Shown here piece after piece: positions 18,853-27,765 of a stretch of DNA of 64,000 nucleotides. The position numbers and the translations under genes are program-made. The number at the start of each line of letters is the position of its first letter. The first letter of the stretch is position 1. This DNA is from FW021-bin31 sp964647485 (GTDB taxonomy: Bacteria > Bacteroidota > Bacteroidia > Chitinophagales > Chitinophagaceae): contig CAZYHV010000002.1 of NCBI GenBank assembly GCA_964647485.1, positions 147,996 to 211,995 on the forward strand, in the 5' to 3' direction. Under the pieces are notes generated by a model. The model was not told where the DNA came from. It searched no databases and saw only the letters and a list, made by a program, of their open reading frames with translations.

Positions 18853-20271
18853 TCAGTTTACGTCTTCATTTCTACTTACGATTTGCCAAAATGTAAGAAA
18901 TATAATTTTCAAATCAAGTATAAAAGACCAATTTTCAAGATAATAAACATCTGCCGTAGTTCTTCTTCTTACGGCGTCCGGAGTTTTCGTTTCAGCACGG
19001 CTCGCTTTTATCTGAGCCAAACCTGTAATGCCGGGTTTTAGAAAATGACGAACCATATACCGATGATTCATAGATGAGTATAGTTTTATATCTGCCATCA
19101 TATGTGGACGAGGACCTACAACAGACATACTTCCCCACCATACATTAAAAAATTGAGGTAGCTCATCCAAACTGGTTTTCCTTAAAAGGTTACCCATCTT
19201 TGTTACTCGGGGGTCGTCCTTTTTTGCCATCACTTCATCAGCCTCTTTATTCATCCGCATCGTACGCAATTTAAGACAAGTAAAAAGTTTATTATTTCGT
19301 CCTACTCTTTTTTGTTTAAAGAATATAGGTCCCGGAGAATCCAGATAAATTAATAAAGACAAAATAGGCAGCAACCAGCTTAATAACAAAAGAATAACCA
19401 AACTGGAAAAACACAAATCAAAACATCGCTTTAAAAATGCATTTTCAATCTTTTCTAAGGGCTCCGTACGCGCACTAAAGACCGGAATATCATTGATTAC
19501 TTCAAACTGACCATGTGCGGGCAAATAACCATAAATATCCATCAGCATCTGAAAACGCATCACTTTACTATCGGCAATTTCACGCAAACGTAACACATCC
19601 TTATCTTTCATTCCATGTGCAATGCAAAATATCTCATCTACCCGATGTTCTTCTAAGTAAGGAAATACAGATTCAAATTGTCCTTTATACAATCCATTTA
19701 CGGTAGAATTGCTGATACGATGACCATCATAGAAAACACCAACAACTTCATAAGGAGTTGCCGATTTATGAATTAATCGTTCCCTCATTTCCTGTGACGT
19801 CGCATTACCTCCTACCAATACAATCTTTTTCCTATATCTTTTACGAAAACGATCCGGGTATTTACGTAGTCGTAGTAATAATACTCTATTCATTGTTAAT
19901 CCAATGAAAAAGACAAGGAAAAAAAGTATAAAAAACCAAAAACCAAACTGTTGTTGCAATGAGCCATGATTCCACACTATCAGCATAATCTTGACAAGGA
20001 TAATACCCAAAGTAAAAATGATAAATGCTTTGACCATTTGATCATAAAAGGTCACCACATTTTTCTTTTGATATAGACTGTATATCCGACAATAACTAGC
20101 CGAAAAAAGCCACACCATATTTATAACGGATACAAATAAGAAACACCTGTGAAAATAAAGATATAAATCGATATGATTTACTGCCAACAGACAACCTATT
20201 AAAAGGACTATATTAAGCCAAAGCAAGTCTGCAAAAACATTTACATATTTAAGAATCCAATTAAGGTTCAT
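18853..20271 (-). CDS. Polyprenyl-phosphate glycosylphosphotransferase (WcaJ/WbaP-like sugar transferase)
   Basis: Initiating enzyme for exopolysaccharide or O-antigen synthesis: it moves a hexose 1-phosphate from a UDP-sugar to undecaprenyl phosphate. About four membrane helices at the N-terminus (residues 10-130), a cytoplasmic CoA-binding-like domain (LVGGNATSQEMRERL), a fifth hydrophobic segment and the catalytic Bac_transf domain (about 275-472), with KQKRVGRNNKLFTCLKLRTM, the SLDELPQFFNVWWGSMSVVG core and GPRP, then KPGITGLAQI. Full family length (472 aa). A second, short sugar transferase gene lies just upstream. No glycosyltransferase or Wzx/Wzy gene is next to them. Confidence 0.88.
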   Translation of the reverse strand: MNLNWILKYVNVFADLLWLNIVLLIGCLLAVNHIDLYLYFHRCFLFVSVINMVWLFSASYCRIYSLYQKKNVVTFYDQMVKAFIIFTLGIILVKIMLIVWNHGSLQQQFGFWFFILFFLVFFIGLTMNRVLLLRLRKYPDRFRKRYRKKIVLVGGNATSQEMRERLIHKSATPYEVVGVFYDGHRISNSTVNGLYKGQFESVFPYLEEHRVDEIFCIAHGMKDKDVLRLREIADSKVMRFQMLMDIYGYLPAHGQFEVINDIPVFSARTEPLEKIENAFLKRCFDLCFSSLVILLLLSWLLPILSLLIYLDSPGPIFFKQKRVGRNNKLFTCLKLRTMRMNKEADEVMAKKDDPRVTKMGNLLRKTSLDELPQFFNVWWGSMSVVGPRPHMMADIKLYSSMNHRYMVRHFLKPGITGLAQIKASRAETKTPDAVRRRTTADVYYLENWSFILDLKIIFLTFWQIVSRNEDVN

Positions 20272-20324
20272 GGCAAGTCAATATCAATTTGATATAAAGC
20301 AAATTATTTTAAATAACAACCGGA

Positions 20325-20332
20325 CAAAGATA
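20325..20332 (-). promoter_or_regulatory. -7 promoter box (TATCTTTG) of the long sugar transferase gene
   Basis: Exact TAnnTTTG match on the minus strand, 54 bp before the ATG at 20271. It shows the two sugar-transferase genes need not be one transcript. Confidence 0.6.
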
Positions 20333-20366
20333 GTTTATTTTACAATATAAAATAAAGAAATTAACC

Positions 20367-20930
20367 TTATGTACGGATAGGATTTTTCACGCAATCTCCC
20401 CACCCTTTTCCAAAAGCTGTCATCATTATACATCCGAAATAAACCTTTAAATTCATATGCTTAAGCATGTATATATCAACCTTTGCCTGACGTTTGGGCA
20501 TAGAAGTATCTATCCTGTTAATTTGTGCCAACCCGGTAATGCCGGGTAAATATTCATACACTCCCTCCTTTTCTCTTTCGATCATCACTTCTTCCTGACA
20601 AGGGATTACGGGTCGGGGACCTACCAAACTCATATCTCCTCTGAGAACATTAAACAACTGCGGAATTTCATCTAATTTTATCTTCCTTAAAAAGTGCCCT
20701 ATCCTCGTAATGGATTTCCCATCGGCTTCATGGGAAGAGGTTTCCGGAGTATCTAAAGTCATCGTTCTGAATTTGTATAACGTAAAAGGTTTCTTGTGCC
20801 TTCCAATACGTTTTTGTACTAAAACAGGCACACCGGTATCGAACAGTAAAATAATAAATAATAGAATACCTATAGGCAAAAGAATAATCAGTCCTAATAA
20901 AGCAAATGTAAAATCAAAAACCCTTATCAT
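20367..20930 (-). CDS. Short sugar transferase (Bac_transf domain, PglC-like)
   Basis: Minimal 187-residue phosphoglycosyl transferase: one N-terminal hydrophobic segment (LLGLIILLPIGILLFIILLF), then the catalytic domain with KRIGRHKKPFTLYKFRTM, LDEIPQLFNVLRGDMSLVGP with PRP, and LPGITGLAQI. The lysine/arginine, Asp-Glu and Pro-rich residues of the family are all present, so it looks active. This size is like PglC and EpsL types, which start lipid-linked oligosaccharide synthesis without the WcaJ N-terminal domain. It lies 95 bp upstream of the long transferase on the same strand. Confidence 0.85.
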   Translation of the reverse strand: MIRVFDFTFALLGLIILLPIGILLFIILLFDTGVPVLVQKRIGRHKKPFTLYKFRTMTLDTPETSSHEADGKSITRIGHFLRKIKLDEIPQLFNVLRGDMSLVGPRPVIPCQEEVMIEREKEGVYEYLPGITGLAQINRIDTSMPKRQAKVDIYMLKHMNLKVYFGCIMMTAFGKGWGDCVKNPIRT

Positions 20931-21260
20931 TTTTTTTCATATTAGACATACAAAAAAGGAACCCAAAAATTCCCCTATATGTATCTTATTAAAGAATCAT
21001 CATCTATTACTCCTCCGATATGTACCTATTTTTGTAATTTTAACAAAAAACATACCAGTCTTCCTAATTAGATAAGAGAAACAGTAATTTTGTTACCCCT
21101 TTTTCTTTTTTACTTTAACAAGAACTCATTTCTTCATTCATAATAACCTCTATGGCTTCATTTATGCATCTATAGAGATCAAAAATACAATTTACAAAGA
21201 TATATAACCTTTATCAAAAATATTTTATTTCAATAAAAATGACAAAATGATGATAAAATA
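20931..21260 (-). other. Non-coding interval with promoter box upstream of the short sugar transferase
   Basis: No gene seen. A TATCTTTG box on the minus strand lies at 21195-21202, which would give the short sugar transferase a ~260-base leader holding only tiny open frames. A TATTTTTG box on the plus strand at 21027-21034 points the other way, toward the lepA 3' end. A perfect AT-rich 10-bp inverted repeat at about 21220-21262 overlaps the lepA stop and may serve as its terminator. Confidence 0.4.
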
Positions 21261-23051
21261 TTAATCTTCTAATTTTAGGACGGCCATAAAAGCTTCCTGA
21301 GGCACTTCTACATTTCCTATCTGGCGCATTCTTTTCTTTCCTTCTTTTTGTTTCTGTAAGAGTTTTCTTTTTCTGGAAATATCCCCACCATAACATTTAG
21401 AAGTAACATCCTTCCGCATCGCAGAGATATTTTCCCTGGCAACGATCTTTGCACCTATGGCTGCCTGAATAGCAATTTTAAACTGATGTCTGGGCAATAA
21501 TGTCTTTAGCTTTTCACATATTTTTTTCCCAAAATCTCTTGCTCGGCTACGATGAATTAATGCGCTGAGGGCATCTACCTTATCTCCATTCAACAGAATA
21601 TCCATCTTAATAATATCCGATTCTCTATAATCTAACGGACTATAATCAAAGGAGGCATATCCCCGACTTACCGATTTCAACCGGTCATAAAAATCAAAAA
21701 TAATTTCGGTAAGAGGCATTTCAAAAGTAAGCTCTACTCTGGATTGTGTTAGATAAACCTGATTTTTTAAGATCCCTCTTTTCCCTAAACATAACGTCAT
21801 AACCGGACCAATATAATCCGGAAGAATAATGATTTGAGCTTCAATAAATGGTTCTTCAATATGACCAACAACTGAAGGGTCAAGCATTTCAGTAGGATTA
21901 TTGATGATCACTTTTTCTCCATTGGTTTTATATCCGATGAAACTTACATTAGGAACTGTCGTAATAACATCTTGATCAAATTCCCGTTCCAATCTCTCTT
22001 GAATAATTTCCAAATGCAACATTCCCAAAAAGCCACAACGAAATCCAAACCCCAAAGCCTGAGAGGTCTCCGGAGTATATACCAGGGAAGCATCATTCAG
22101 CTGCAGTTTATCCATACAATCTCGTAATTCCTCAAAATCATCATTGCTGATGGGGAATATACCGGCAAAAACCATGGGTTTTACTTCTTCAAACCCTTTT
22201 ACAGCCTGTTCACAAGGATGATCAGATAACGTAATGGTATCCCCTACTTTTACATCTTTAGCATTTTTTATACCGGTGATAATATAGCCTACATTTCCTG
22301 CTCCTATTTCTTTTCGTTCCTCTTGTTTCAACCCTAGAATACCTATTTCATCAGCAAAATATTCCTTTCCGGTATTGACAAATTTTACTTTATCTCCTTT
22401 CTTTAGGACACCATTAAAAATTCTAAAATAGGCGATCACCCCCCGATAAGAGTTAAACATGCTATCGAAGATGAGCGCTTGTAAAGGTTCATCCCTTTCA
22501 ACTTTTGGTGCAGGTATTTTTTTTATAATGGTTTCCAAAATCTCAGGAACACCAACTCCCGTCTTTCCCGAAGCCAACAGAATTTCATCTTCGGCACAAC
22601 CCAACAAATCAATAATTTCATCTTTTACTTCTTCCACCTGCGCTCCCTCCATATCAATTTTATTGATAACGGGAATGATTTCTAAATCATGTTCTAATGC
22701 AAGATATACATTAGATATCGTTTGTGCTTGAATTCCTTGAGAGGCATCTACCAATACCAGAGCACCTTCACAGGCAGCCAAAGCCCGAGAAACTTCATAG
22801 GAAAAATCTACATGCCCCGGTGTGTCAATCAGGTTAAGCGTATATTCCTCCCCGCCTGAATGATATAACATCTGGATGGCATGGCTTTTAATGGTAATCC
22901 CTTTCTCTCGTTCCAATTCCATATCATCCAATACCTGAGACATCATGTCCCGATCAGAAACCGTCTCCGTAGATTCTAACAATCGATCAGCCAGGGTACT
23001 TTTTCCGTGATCAATATGAGCGATAATACAGAAATTCCTAAAATTCTTCAT
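21261..23051 (-). CDS. lepA: Elongation factor 4 (back-translocating GTPase LepA)
   Basis: Ribosome-associated translational GTPase related to EF-G. N-terminal G domain with AHIDHGKSTLADRLL (G1), the DTPGHVDFSYEV G3 motif and NKID (G4), followed by the EF-G-like domains II, III and V and the LepA-specific C-terminal domain (HQFKIAIQAAIGAKIVARE; KCYGGDISRKRKLL; ending near GNVEVPQEAFMAVLKLE). Length 596 aa equals the family norm. A TACCTTTG box 38 bp upstream gives it its own promoter, separate from the arg operon behind it. Confidence 0.98.
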   Translation of the reverse strand: MKNFRNFCIIAHIDHGKSTLADRLLESTETVSDRDMMSQVLDDMELEREKGITIKSHAIQMLYHSGGEEYTLNLIDTPGHVDFSYEVSRALAACEGALVLVDASQGIQAQTISNVYLALEHDLEIIPVINKIDMEGAQVEEVKDEIIDLLGCAEDEILLASGKTGVGVPEILETIIKKIPAPKVERDEPLQALIFDSMFNSYRGVIAYFRIFNGVLKKGDKVKFVNTGKEYFADEIGILGLKQEERKEIGAGNVGYIITGIKNAKDVKVGDTITLSDHPCEQAVKGFEEVKPMVFAGIFPISNDDFEELRDCMDKLQLNDASLVYTPETSQALGFGFRCGFLGMLHLEIIQERLEREFDQDVITTVPNVSFIGYKTNGEKVIINNPTEMLDPSVVGHIEEPFIEAQIIILPDYIGPVMTLCLGKRGILKNQVYLTQSRVELTFEMPLTEIIFDFYDRLKSVSRGYASFDYSPLDYRESDIIKMDILLNGDKVDALSALIHRSRARDFGKKICEKLKTLLPRHQFKIAIQAAIGAKIVARENISAMRKDVTSKCYGGDISRKRKLLQKQKEGKKRMRQIGNVEVPQEAFMAVLKLED

Positions 23052-23088
23052 AAATCAATTCAATCGTCAAATAAGTTTCTTTATCCGC

Positions 23089-23096
23089 CAAAGGTA
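23089..23096 (-). promoter_or_regulatory. -7 promoter box (TACCTTTG) of lepA
   Basis: Exact TAnnTTTG match on the minus strand in the 55-bp gap between argD and lepA. Confidence 0.6.
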
Positions 23097-23106
23097 AGTA
23101 AAAAGC

Positions 23107-24246
23107 TTAGGCTTTAGACCTCTCACTAGCTAAGGCCTCTGACAAGGCGTCCAAAAAAACATCCGCTTCTTTCTTTTTTAAGTTCAAAGCCGGCAAGAGG
23201 CGGATAATATCTTTTCCGGCCGCCCCGGTAAATATTTTATATTTATAGAGTAATTCTTTTCTTAAATAAAGATAAGACGAAGGTAAATTAAACCCTATCA
23301 TTAATCCTCTTCCTCTAACATTTTCCAAAGGGGCAAATTTTTTCAGCTCTTCCAAAAGATAAGCACCTATCTTCCTGGCATTTTCTAATAATCCTTCCTC
23401 CTCAATCACTTCCAAGACGGCTAAACCGGCCACACAAGCCAAATAATTTCCTCCAAATGTAGTTCCCAGTTGACCTGCCCATGGCTTTATTCTAGGATGA
23501 ATCAATACCCCTCCGATTGGAAATCCATTCCCCATGCCTTTAGCTGTCGTAATTAAATCCGGCTTTATACCTGAAGACTGATGAGCAAAGAAAGAGCCAC
23601 TTCTTCCATAGCCCGACTGCACTTCATCAAGAATAAGATAAGTACCACTTTTATCACATTGTGCTCTAAGAAACTGAAGAAAATCATCTTCGGGGAATTG
23701 TATACCTCCAACCCCTTGAATTCCTTCCACAATGACCGCAGCCACTTCTTCCGTTATGGCTTTTTCTGCAGCTTCTTTATCATTCAATGGAATAAATTCG
23801 ACATCATGCCCCGCATTAAAAGAAGAGACTATCTTAGGATTATCAGTAGTTGCTACGGCTCCTGAGGTTCGACCATGAAAGCTTTTTTGAAAAGCAATTA
23901 CTTTTTTCCTACCGGAAGCAAAAGAAGCTAATTTCAATGCATTTTCATTGGCTTCCGCCCCTGAATTACATAGAAACAGCTGATAGTCAACATATCCACT
24001 TAAATTTCCAAGTTTCTCACTCAATTTACTTTGTAATGGATTCTTGATGGCATTAGAATAAAAACCTATTTTTTGTATTTGATGAGTTATTCTTTCAACA
24101 TAGTGAGGATGAGTATGACCGATGGAAATAACGGCATGTCCGCCATAAAGATCCAAGTACTTTTCTCCTTTTTCATCCCATAAATAACTGCCTTTTCCCT
24201 TTACCGGCGTTACATCAAAAAGAGGATAAACATTGTAGAGATTCAT
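23107..24246 (-). CDS. argD: Acetylornithine (or succinylornithine) aminotransferase
   Basis: Class III PLP aminotransferase of arginine synthesis, making N-acylornithine from the semialdehyde with glutamate as donor. FLCNSGAEANENALKLA binds PLP phosphate, LILDEVQSGYGRSG carries the Asp that contacts the pyridine nitrogen, and TTAKGMGNGFPIGG carries the Schiff-base lysine. The length of 379 aa is normal. In several Bacteroidota this pathway uses N-succinyl rather than N-acetyl intermediates; sequence alone does not decide it here. Last gene of the GNAT-argG-argC-argD operon, 19 bp after argC. Confidence 0.93.
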   Translation of the reverse strand: MNLYNVYPLFDVTPVKGKGSYLWDEKGEKYLDLYGGHAVISIGHTHPHYVERITHQIQKIGFYSNAIKNPLQSKLSEKLGNLSGYVDYQLFLCNSGAEANENALKLASFASGRKKVIAFQKSFHGRTSGAVATTDNPKIVSSFNAGHDVEFIPLNDKEAAEKAITEEVAAVIVEGIQGVGGIQFPEDDFLQFLRAQCDKSGTYLILDEVQSGYGRSGSFFAHQSSGIKPDLITTAKGMGNGFPIGGVLIHPRIKPWAGQLGTTFGGNYLACVAGLAVLEVIEEEGLLENARKIGAYLLEELKKFAPLENVRGRGLMIGFNLPSSYLYLRKELLYKYKIFTGAAGKDIIRLLPALNLKKKEADVFLDALSEALASERSKA

Positions 24247-24265
24247 ATTTTATACTTTAAGAAAT

Positions 24266-25249
24266 TCAAAAAACGATAGATTTCAATTTTAATCCGGTAT
24301 CTTCTGCAAAACCCATCATCAAGTTCATATTCTGTACCGCCTGACCGGAAGCTCCTTTAATCAGATTATCCTCAACAGAATGAACCACCAGTTTATCTTC
24401 CTCCTTTTCCAGATGAACAAAGCATTTATTAGTATTCACAACCTGTTTCACATCAATCATTTTTTTACTCACATGCGTAAAACGAGCTTCTTTGTAAAAT
24501 TCAAAATATAATTGATACGCCTCCTCTAGAGACACATCACAATCAAGATATGAAGTAATAAAGATGCCTCTGGTAAAATCACCTCTCCAGGGAATAAAGT
24601 TAAAAGGAGCATCGAATCCGGGTTGCAGAGCCGAAAAAGTTTGTCTTATTTCCTTCTGATGCTGATGCGTTAATGTTTTATACGCATTGACATTCCCTTG
24701 TCTCCAACTATGCTGTGTAGTCGGACGCAACTTTTGTCCGGCTCCTGTGGATCCGGTAATCCCGGTTGTATGAATCTCTTTTAACAACCCTTTCTCTGCT
24801 AAAGGCAAAAGTCCTAACTGAATAGCCGTCGCAAAACAACCCGGGTTCGCAATATCATGAGCAGTCAGGATCTTCTCTTTCTGCCATTCAGGTAAACCGT
24901 AAACAAACTGTCTTTTTTGTGCTGTTTCGCCTAATCGAAAGTCCTGACTTAAATCAATTATATGAACATGATCAGGAATATTTGTTTCCTGCAATAACCG
25001 ACCGGAAGCCCCATGTCCCATGCAAAAGAAAACTACATCAATATCCCAGTTCAACTTATCTACAAAGCTCATCTCTGTTTCTCCTAATAAATCCGGTAAC
25101 ACTTCACTTACCGGTTTCCCCGCATGGCTCCTGCTGTGGATATAAGATAACTCGACTTGAGGATGATTCAAAAGAATTCTTACCATTTCTCCCCCGGCAT
25201 AGCCGGAAGCTCCGATGACAGCTGCTTTTATTTTATTATTTTCTAACAT
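24266..25249 (-). CDS. argC: N-acetyl-gamma-glutamyl-phosphate reductase
   Basis: NADPH-dependent reductase producing N-acylglutamate semialdehyde. Rossmann motif GASGYAGGEMVRIL at the N-terminus, catalytic cysteine in NPGCFATAIQLGLLPL, then GSTGAGQKLRPTTQHS. At 327 aa it is within the usual 310-350. It stands 122 bp downstream of argG and 19 bp upstream of argD on the same strand. The argG-argC gap shows no clear promoter box, so I treat them as one operon. argB, an argF-type gene and argH are not in the window. Confidence 0.95.
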   Translation of the reverse strand: MLENNKIKAAVIGASGYAGGEMVRILLNHPQVELSYIHSRSHAGKPVSEVLPDLLGETEMSFVDKLNWDIDVVFFCMGHGASGRLLQETNIPDHVHIIDLSQDFRLGETAQKRQFVYGLPEWQKEKILTAHDIANPGCFATAIQLGLLPLAEKGLLKEIHTTGITGSTGAGQKLRPTTQHSWRQGNVNAYKTLTHQHQKEIRQTFSALQPGFDAPFNFIPWRGDFTRGIFITSYLDCDVSLEEAYQLYFEFYKEARFTHVSKKMIDVKQVVNTNKCFVHLEKEEDKLVVHSVEDNLIKGASGQAVQNMNLMMGFAEDTGLKLKSIVF

Positions 25250-25371
25250 GGTTGATGATTATATAGTTGAATGGTTATGTGGTGGAATGGCTAATTTTTA
25301 TTTTTCAATAGGCATCTGATGACCGTTACCCCTTCTTCCGACATCCCCATTTATTATCTCAAAATTGCTTA

Positions 25372-26571
25372 CTACTTACCGCCGCCTTCATTCACTTTAT
25401 TCCATATTGCCGTTTGGTTAGCAAATATTTTCGAAAATCCACGCACATCTTCTCCTGACCAACCTTTGTTCGTTTCACCATAAGCAGCAAATGCATTATC
25501 CATCAAATCATGCTCCGATTCAATACCTTCCAATTCAAAGCGATAGGGATATAATTTCATGAACACTGTACCGGTCACCTGCTCCTGAGAGCTTTCCAAA
25601 AAAGCTTCTATATCCCGCATTACAGGGTCCAAGGTCTGACCTTCGTGCATATAATTTCCATAAAAATTGGCCAGCTGGTCTTTCCACATTAACTGCCATT
25701 TCGTTAATACATGCTTTTCCAGCAAATGATGAGCCTTGATTATCAATACCGGTGCTGCCGCTTCAAATCCCACACGTCCTTTAATCCCAATAATGGTATC
25801 TCCTACATGTATGTCCCTGCCAATTCCATACGGCGCTGCCAGTTTTTCCAAATATTGAATAGCCTCTACAGGATGTTGAAAAGACCGGTCATTGATGCTC
25901 TTCAACTCTCCTTTTTCAAAAGAAAGCTTTAAATCTTCATTTCCTTCTTTGGTAACTTGCGTAGGATAAGCTTCCTCCGGCAAAGCCTTTCTGGATCCTA
26001 ATGTCTCCTCCCCTCCTACGGAAGTTCCCCATAACCCTTTATTAATAGAATACTTTGCTTTCGCAAAATTCATATTTACCCCTTTAGCTTCCAGATATTT
26101 AATCTCTTCTTCACGGCTCAGTTGCATATCACGAATAGGGGTAATAATTTCCATTTTCGGGCACTTAATGTGGAATGTCATATCAAAACGGATTTGATCA
26201 TTTCCGGCTCCTGTACTTCCGTGCGCAACAGCATCTGCCTCCAATTCCAATGCATACTCTGCTATTGCAACGGCTTGCGACATTCTTTCAGAGCTAACAC
26301 TGATCGGATAGGTACCATTTTTCAAAACATTCCCAAAAACAAGATATTTTATAGCCTGTTCATAATAAGTTTTGGAAACATCTATATTTTTATGAGAAGT
26401 AGCCCCTAACCTCAGCGCTTTCTCTTTTAATGCCTTCGATTCATCCTCGTCAAAACCACCTGTATTAACCATAACGGTGTGTACTTCATATCCTTTTTCT
26501 TCTGTAAAATATTTTACACAATAGGATGTATCTAATCCTCCACTGAATCCTAATACTACTTTTTTACTCAT
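25372..26571 (-). CDS. argG: Argininosuccinate synthase
   Basis: ATP-dependent condensation of citrulline and aspartate to argininosuccinate. N-terminal N-type ATP pyrophosphatase loop LGFSGGLDTSYCVKYF, then AHGSTGAGNDQIRFD and SINKGLWGTSVGGEE. Length 399 aa is normal. The protein starts MSKKVVLGFSGG with the ATG at 26571. It follows the GNAT gene by 16 bp and precedes argC. Expression probably depends on the long leader upstream of the GNAT gene. Confidence 0.97.
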   Translation of the reverse strand: MSKKVVLGFSGGLDTSYCVKYFTEEKGYEVHTVMVNTGGFDEDESKALKEKALRLGATSHKNIDVSKTYYEQAIKYLVFGNVLKNGTYPISVSSERMSQAVAIAEYALELEADAVAHGSTGAGNDQIRFDMTFHIKCPKMEIITPIRDMQLSREEEIKYLEAKGVNMNFAKAKYSINKGLWGTSVGGEETLGSRKALPEEAYPTQVTKEGNEDLKLSFEKGELKSINDRSFQHPVEAIQYLEKLAAPYGIGRDIHVGDTIIGIKGRVGFEAAAPVLIIKAHHLLEKHVLTKWQLMWKDQLANFYGNYMHEGQTLDPVMRDIEAFLESSQEQVTGTVFMKLYPYRFELEGIESEHDLMDNAFAAYGETNKGWSGEDVRGFSKIFANQTAIWNKVNEGGGK

Positions 26572-26587
26572 TTTTAATTCTTTTTTA

Positions 26588-27304
26588 TTAAAAGGGAAAT
26601 ATTTTGTTCTTGTGATTTGATGTTCTTTTATTTTGATTCCGTTTCCTGTTTTTTAATAAAACATAACGTTTAAAACGTAGCCAACGTGCATACAATTTGG
26701 AATGACCTTCAAAATCAGGTTTCTCATGTTCCTGAACGTCATTTTTTTTATTCTCCTCTTTTTCCGGATCATACAACATGGCAGTGCAAAGACAATTTTT
26801 TCTTCCTTTGCTCATTAAGATCTCATAATTCACACAGCTTTGGCAACCTTTCCAAAACTGATCATCATCTGTCAATTCTGAATAGGTTACCGGTTTATAT
26901 CCCAACTCCGAATTGATATGCATTACAGGAAGACCGGTCGTCAATCCAAAGATCTTTGAATGTGGAAATTTTTTTCGGGACAATTGAAAGGTATTGGCTT
27001 TTATTTTTCGAGCTACTCCTAAACCTCTGTATTTTGGATTCACAATTAACCCCGAATTAGCAACATATTTTTTATCCTGCCAAGCTTCTATATAGCAAAA
27101 CCCAACCCATTCATCTGTATCGGGATTTACAGCAATAATCGCTTTTCCTTCATCCATTTTCTGATTTACATACTCCGGGGTACGGCGGGCAATTCCCGTT
27201 CCTCTTTTCTTTGCCGAATCTGCAACTTCATCTACAATAGTTTGAGCATATTTATGGTCTTCGGATGTGGCTATCCTAACAATATATTTCTTTTCGGATT
27301 CCAA
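26588..27304 (-). CDS. GNAT-family N-acyltransferase, first gene of the arg operon
   Basis: 238-residue acetyltransferase-fold protein. The acetyl-CoA loop is in the stretch LIVNPKYRGLGVARKIK (residues about 87-103). Unusual extras are a cysteine-rich segment (CQSCVNYEIL then CLC) and a basic ~60-residue C-terminal tail. The start is a TTG at 27304: the frame is open upstream for 20 codons without ATG or GTG, and the next Met is far inside. Its place directly before argG suggests it makes the N-acylglutamate that starts arginine synthesis, a step for which no classical argA or argJ is visible; this is inference from context. Confidence 0.7.
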   Translation of the reverse strand: MESEKKYIVRIATSEDHKYAQTIVDEVADSAKKRGTGIARRTPEYVNQKMDEGKAIIAVNPDTDEWVGFCYIEAWQDKKYVANSGLIVNPKYRGLGVARKIKANTFQLSRKKFPHSKIFGLTTGLPVMHINSELGYKPVTYSELTDDDQFWKGCQSCVNYEILMSKGRKNCLCTAMLYDPEKEENKKNDVQEHEKPDFEGHSKLYARWLRFKRYVLLKNRKRNQNKRTSNHKNKIFPF

Positions 27305-27362
27305 AATGTTATAAAATAATAAGCGTGAAAAAATGTTTTTAAAAGACGACTTAAAAAGCCAG

Positions 27363-27419
27363 GCTCATACTTATCTTCATTGATGAAATGCATGAGCAAA
27401 TTGATTTTATACAATCAAT
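27363..27419 (-). promoter_or_regulatory. Possible attenuator hairpins in the arg operon leader
   Basis: On the minus strand a 7-bp hairpin (27400-27419) follows the Arg codons of the putative leader peptide, with the peptide stop codon in its loop. A 6-bp inverted repeat (27363-27368 with 27392-27397) follows, then CTGGC and five T. The second structure could act as a weak terminator and the first could compete with it. No energy calculation was possible. Confidence 0.35.
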
Positions 27420-27466
27420 CGTCGTCGATCAAAACATAAGAAAGCATTCATTCTGAAGGAGCTCAT
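27407..27466 (-). CDS. Candidate Arg leader peptide (19 aa)
   Basis: Short frame in the leader of the arg operon: an ATG at 27464-27466, 19 codons, TAA at 27407. It encodes one Arg at position 5 and three consecutive CGA codons near the end (sequence ending CFDRRRLIV). Its position between the promoter box (27592-27599) and the GNAT-argG-argC-argD genes and its overlap with a hairpin are those of a classic attenuation leader. The same frame is open further upstream, so the exact start is uncertain. No Shine-Dalgarno is clear. Confidence 0.35.
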   Translation of the reverse strand: MSSFRMNAFLCFDRRRLIV

Positions 27467-27765
27467 CCTGTAGAATGTATGAAAACATACAGCTTTTAAC
27501 TGCCATTTGAGGATTGCGATATGATGATTAAAAATTTTCACCTTCAGTTTAATATTCACCTTTAAAAATTTATGATCTGATAAAGGAAGGGCAAAGGTAA
27601 GAATAATTTGGCATAATTTACATATCCGTTTCATTCCCTTTATTCAGAATCTATCTTCATCCTTTCTAAAGATTATCAAACGGATATGAAATTCAATAAA
27701 GAAAATAAGAAAACGCTGCTCAACAACCGGGTTAAGCTCTTAGTTCTGCTTTCGTACCTTCTTTT
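27467..27765 (-). promoter_or_regulatory. arg operon leader and promoter region
   Basis: No full gene. A -7 box TACCTTTG lies at 27592-27599 on the minus strand, which would produce a ~280-base leader before the GNAT start. A 6-bp hairpin with a four-A loop is at 27476-27491. From 27600 to the cysH stop at 27766 I see nothing definite; it should hold the cysH 3' end and terminator. Confidence 0.5.
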
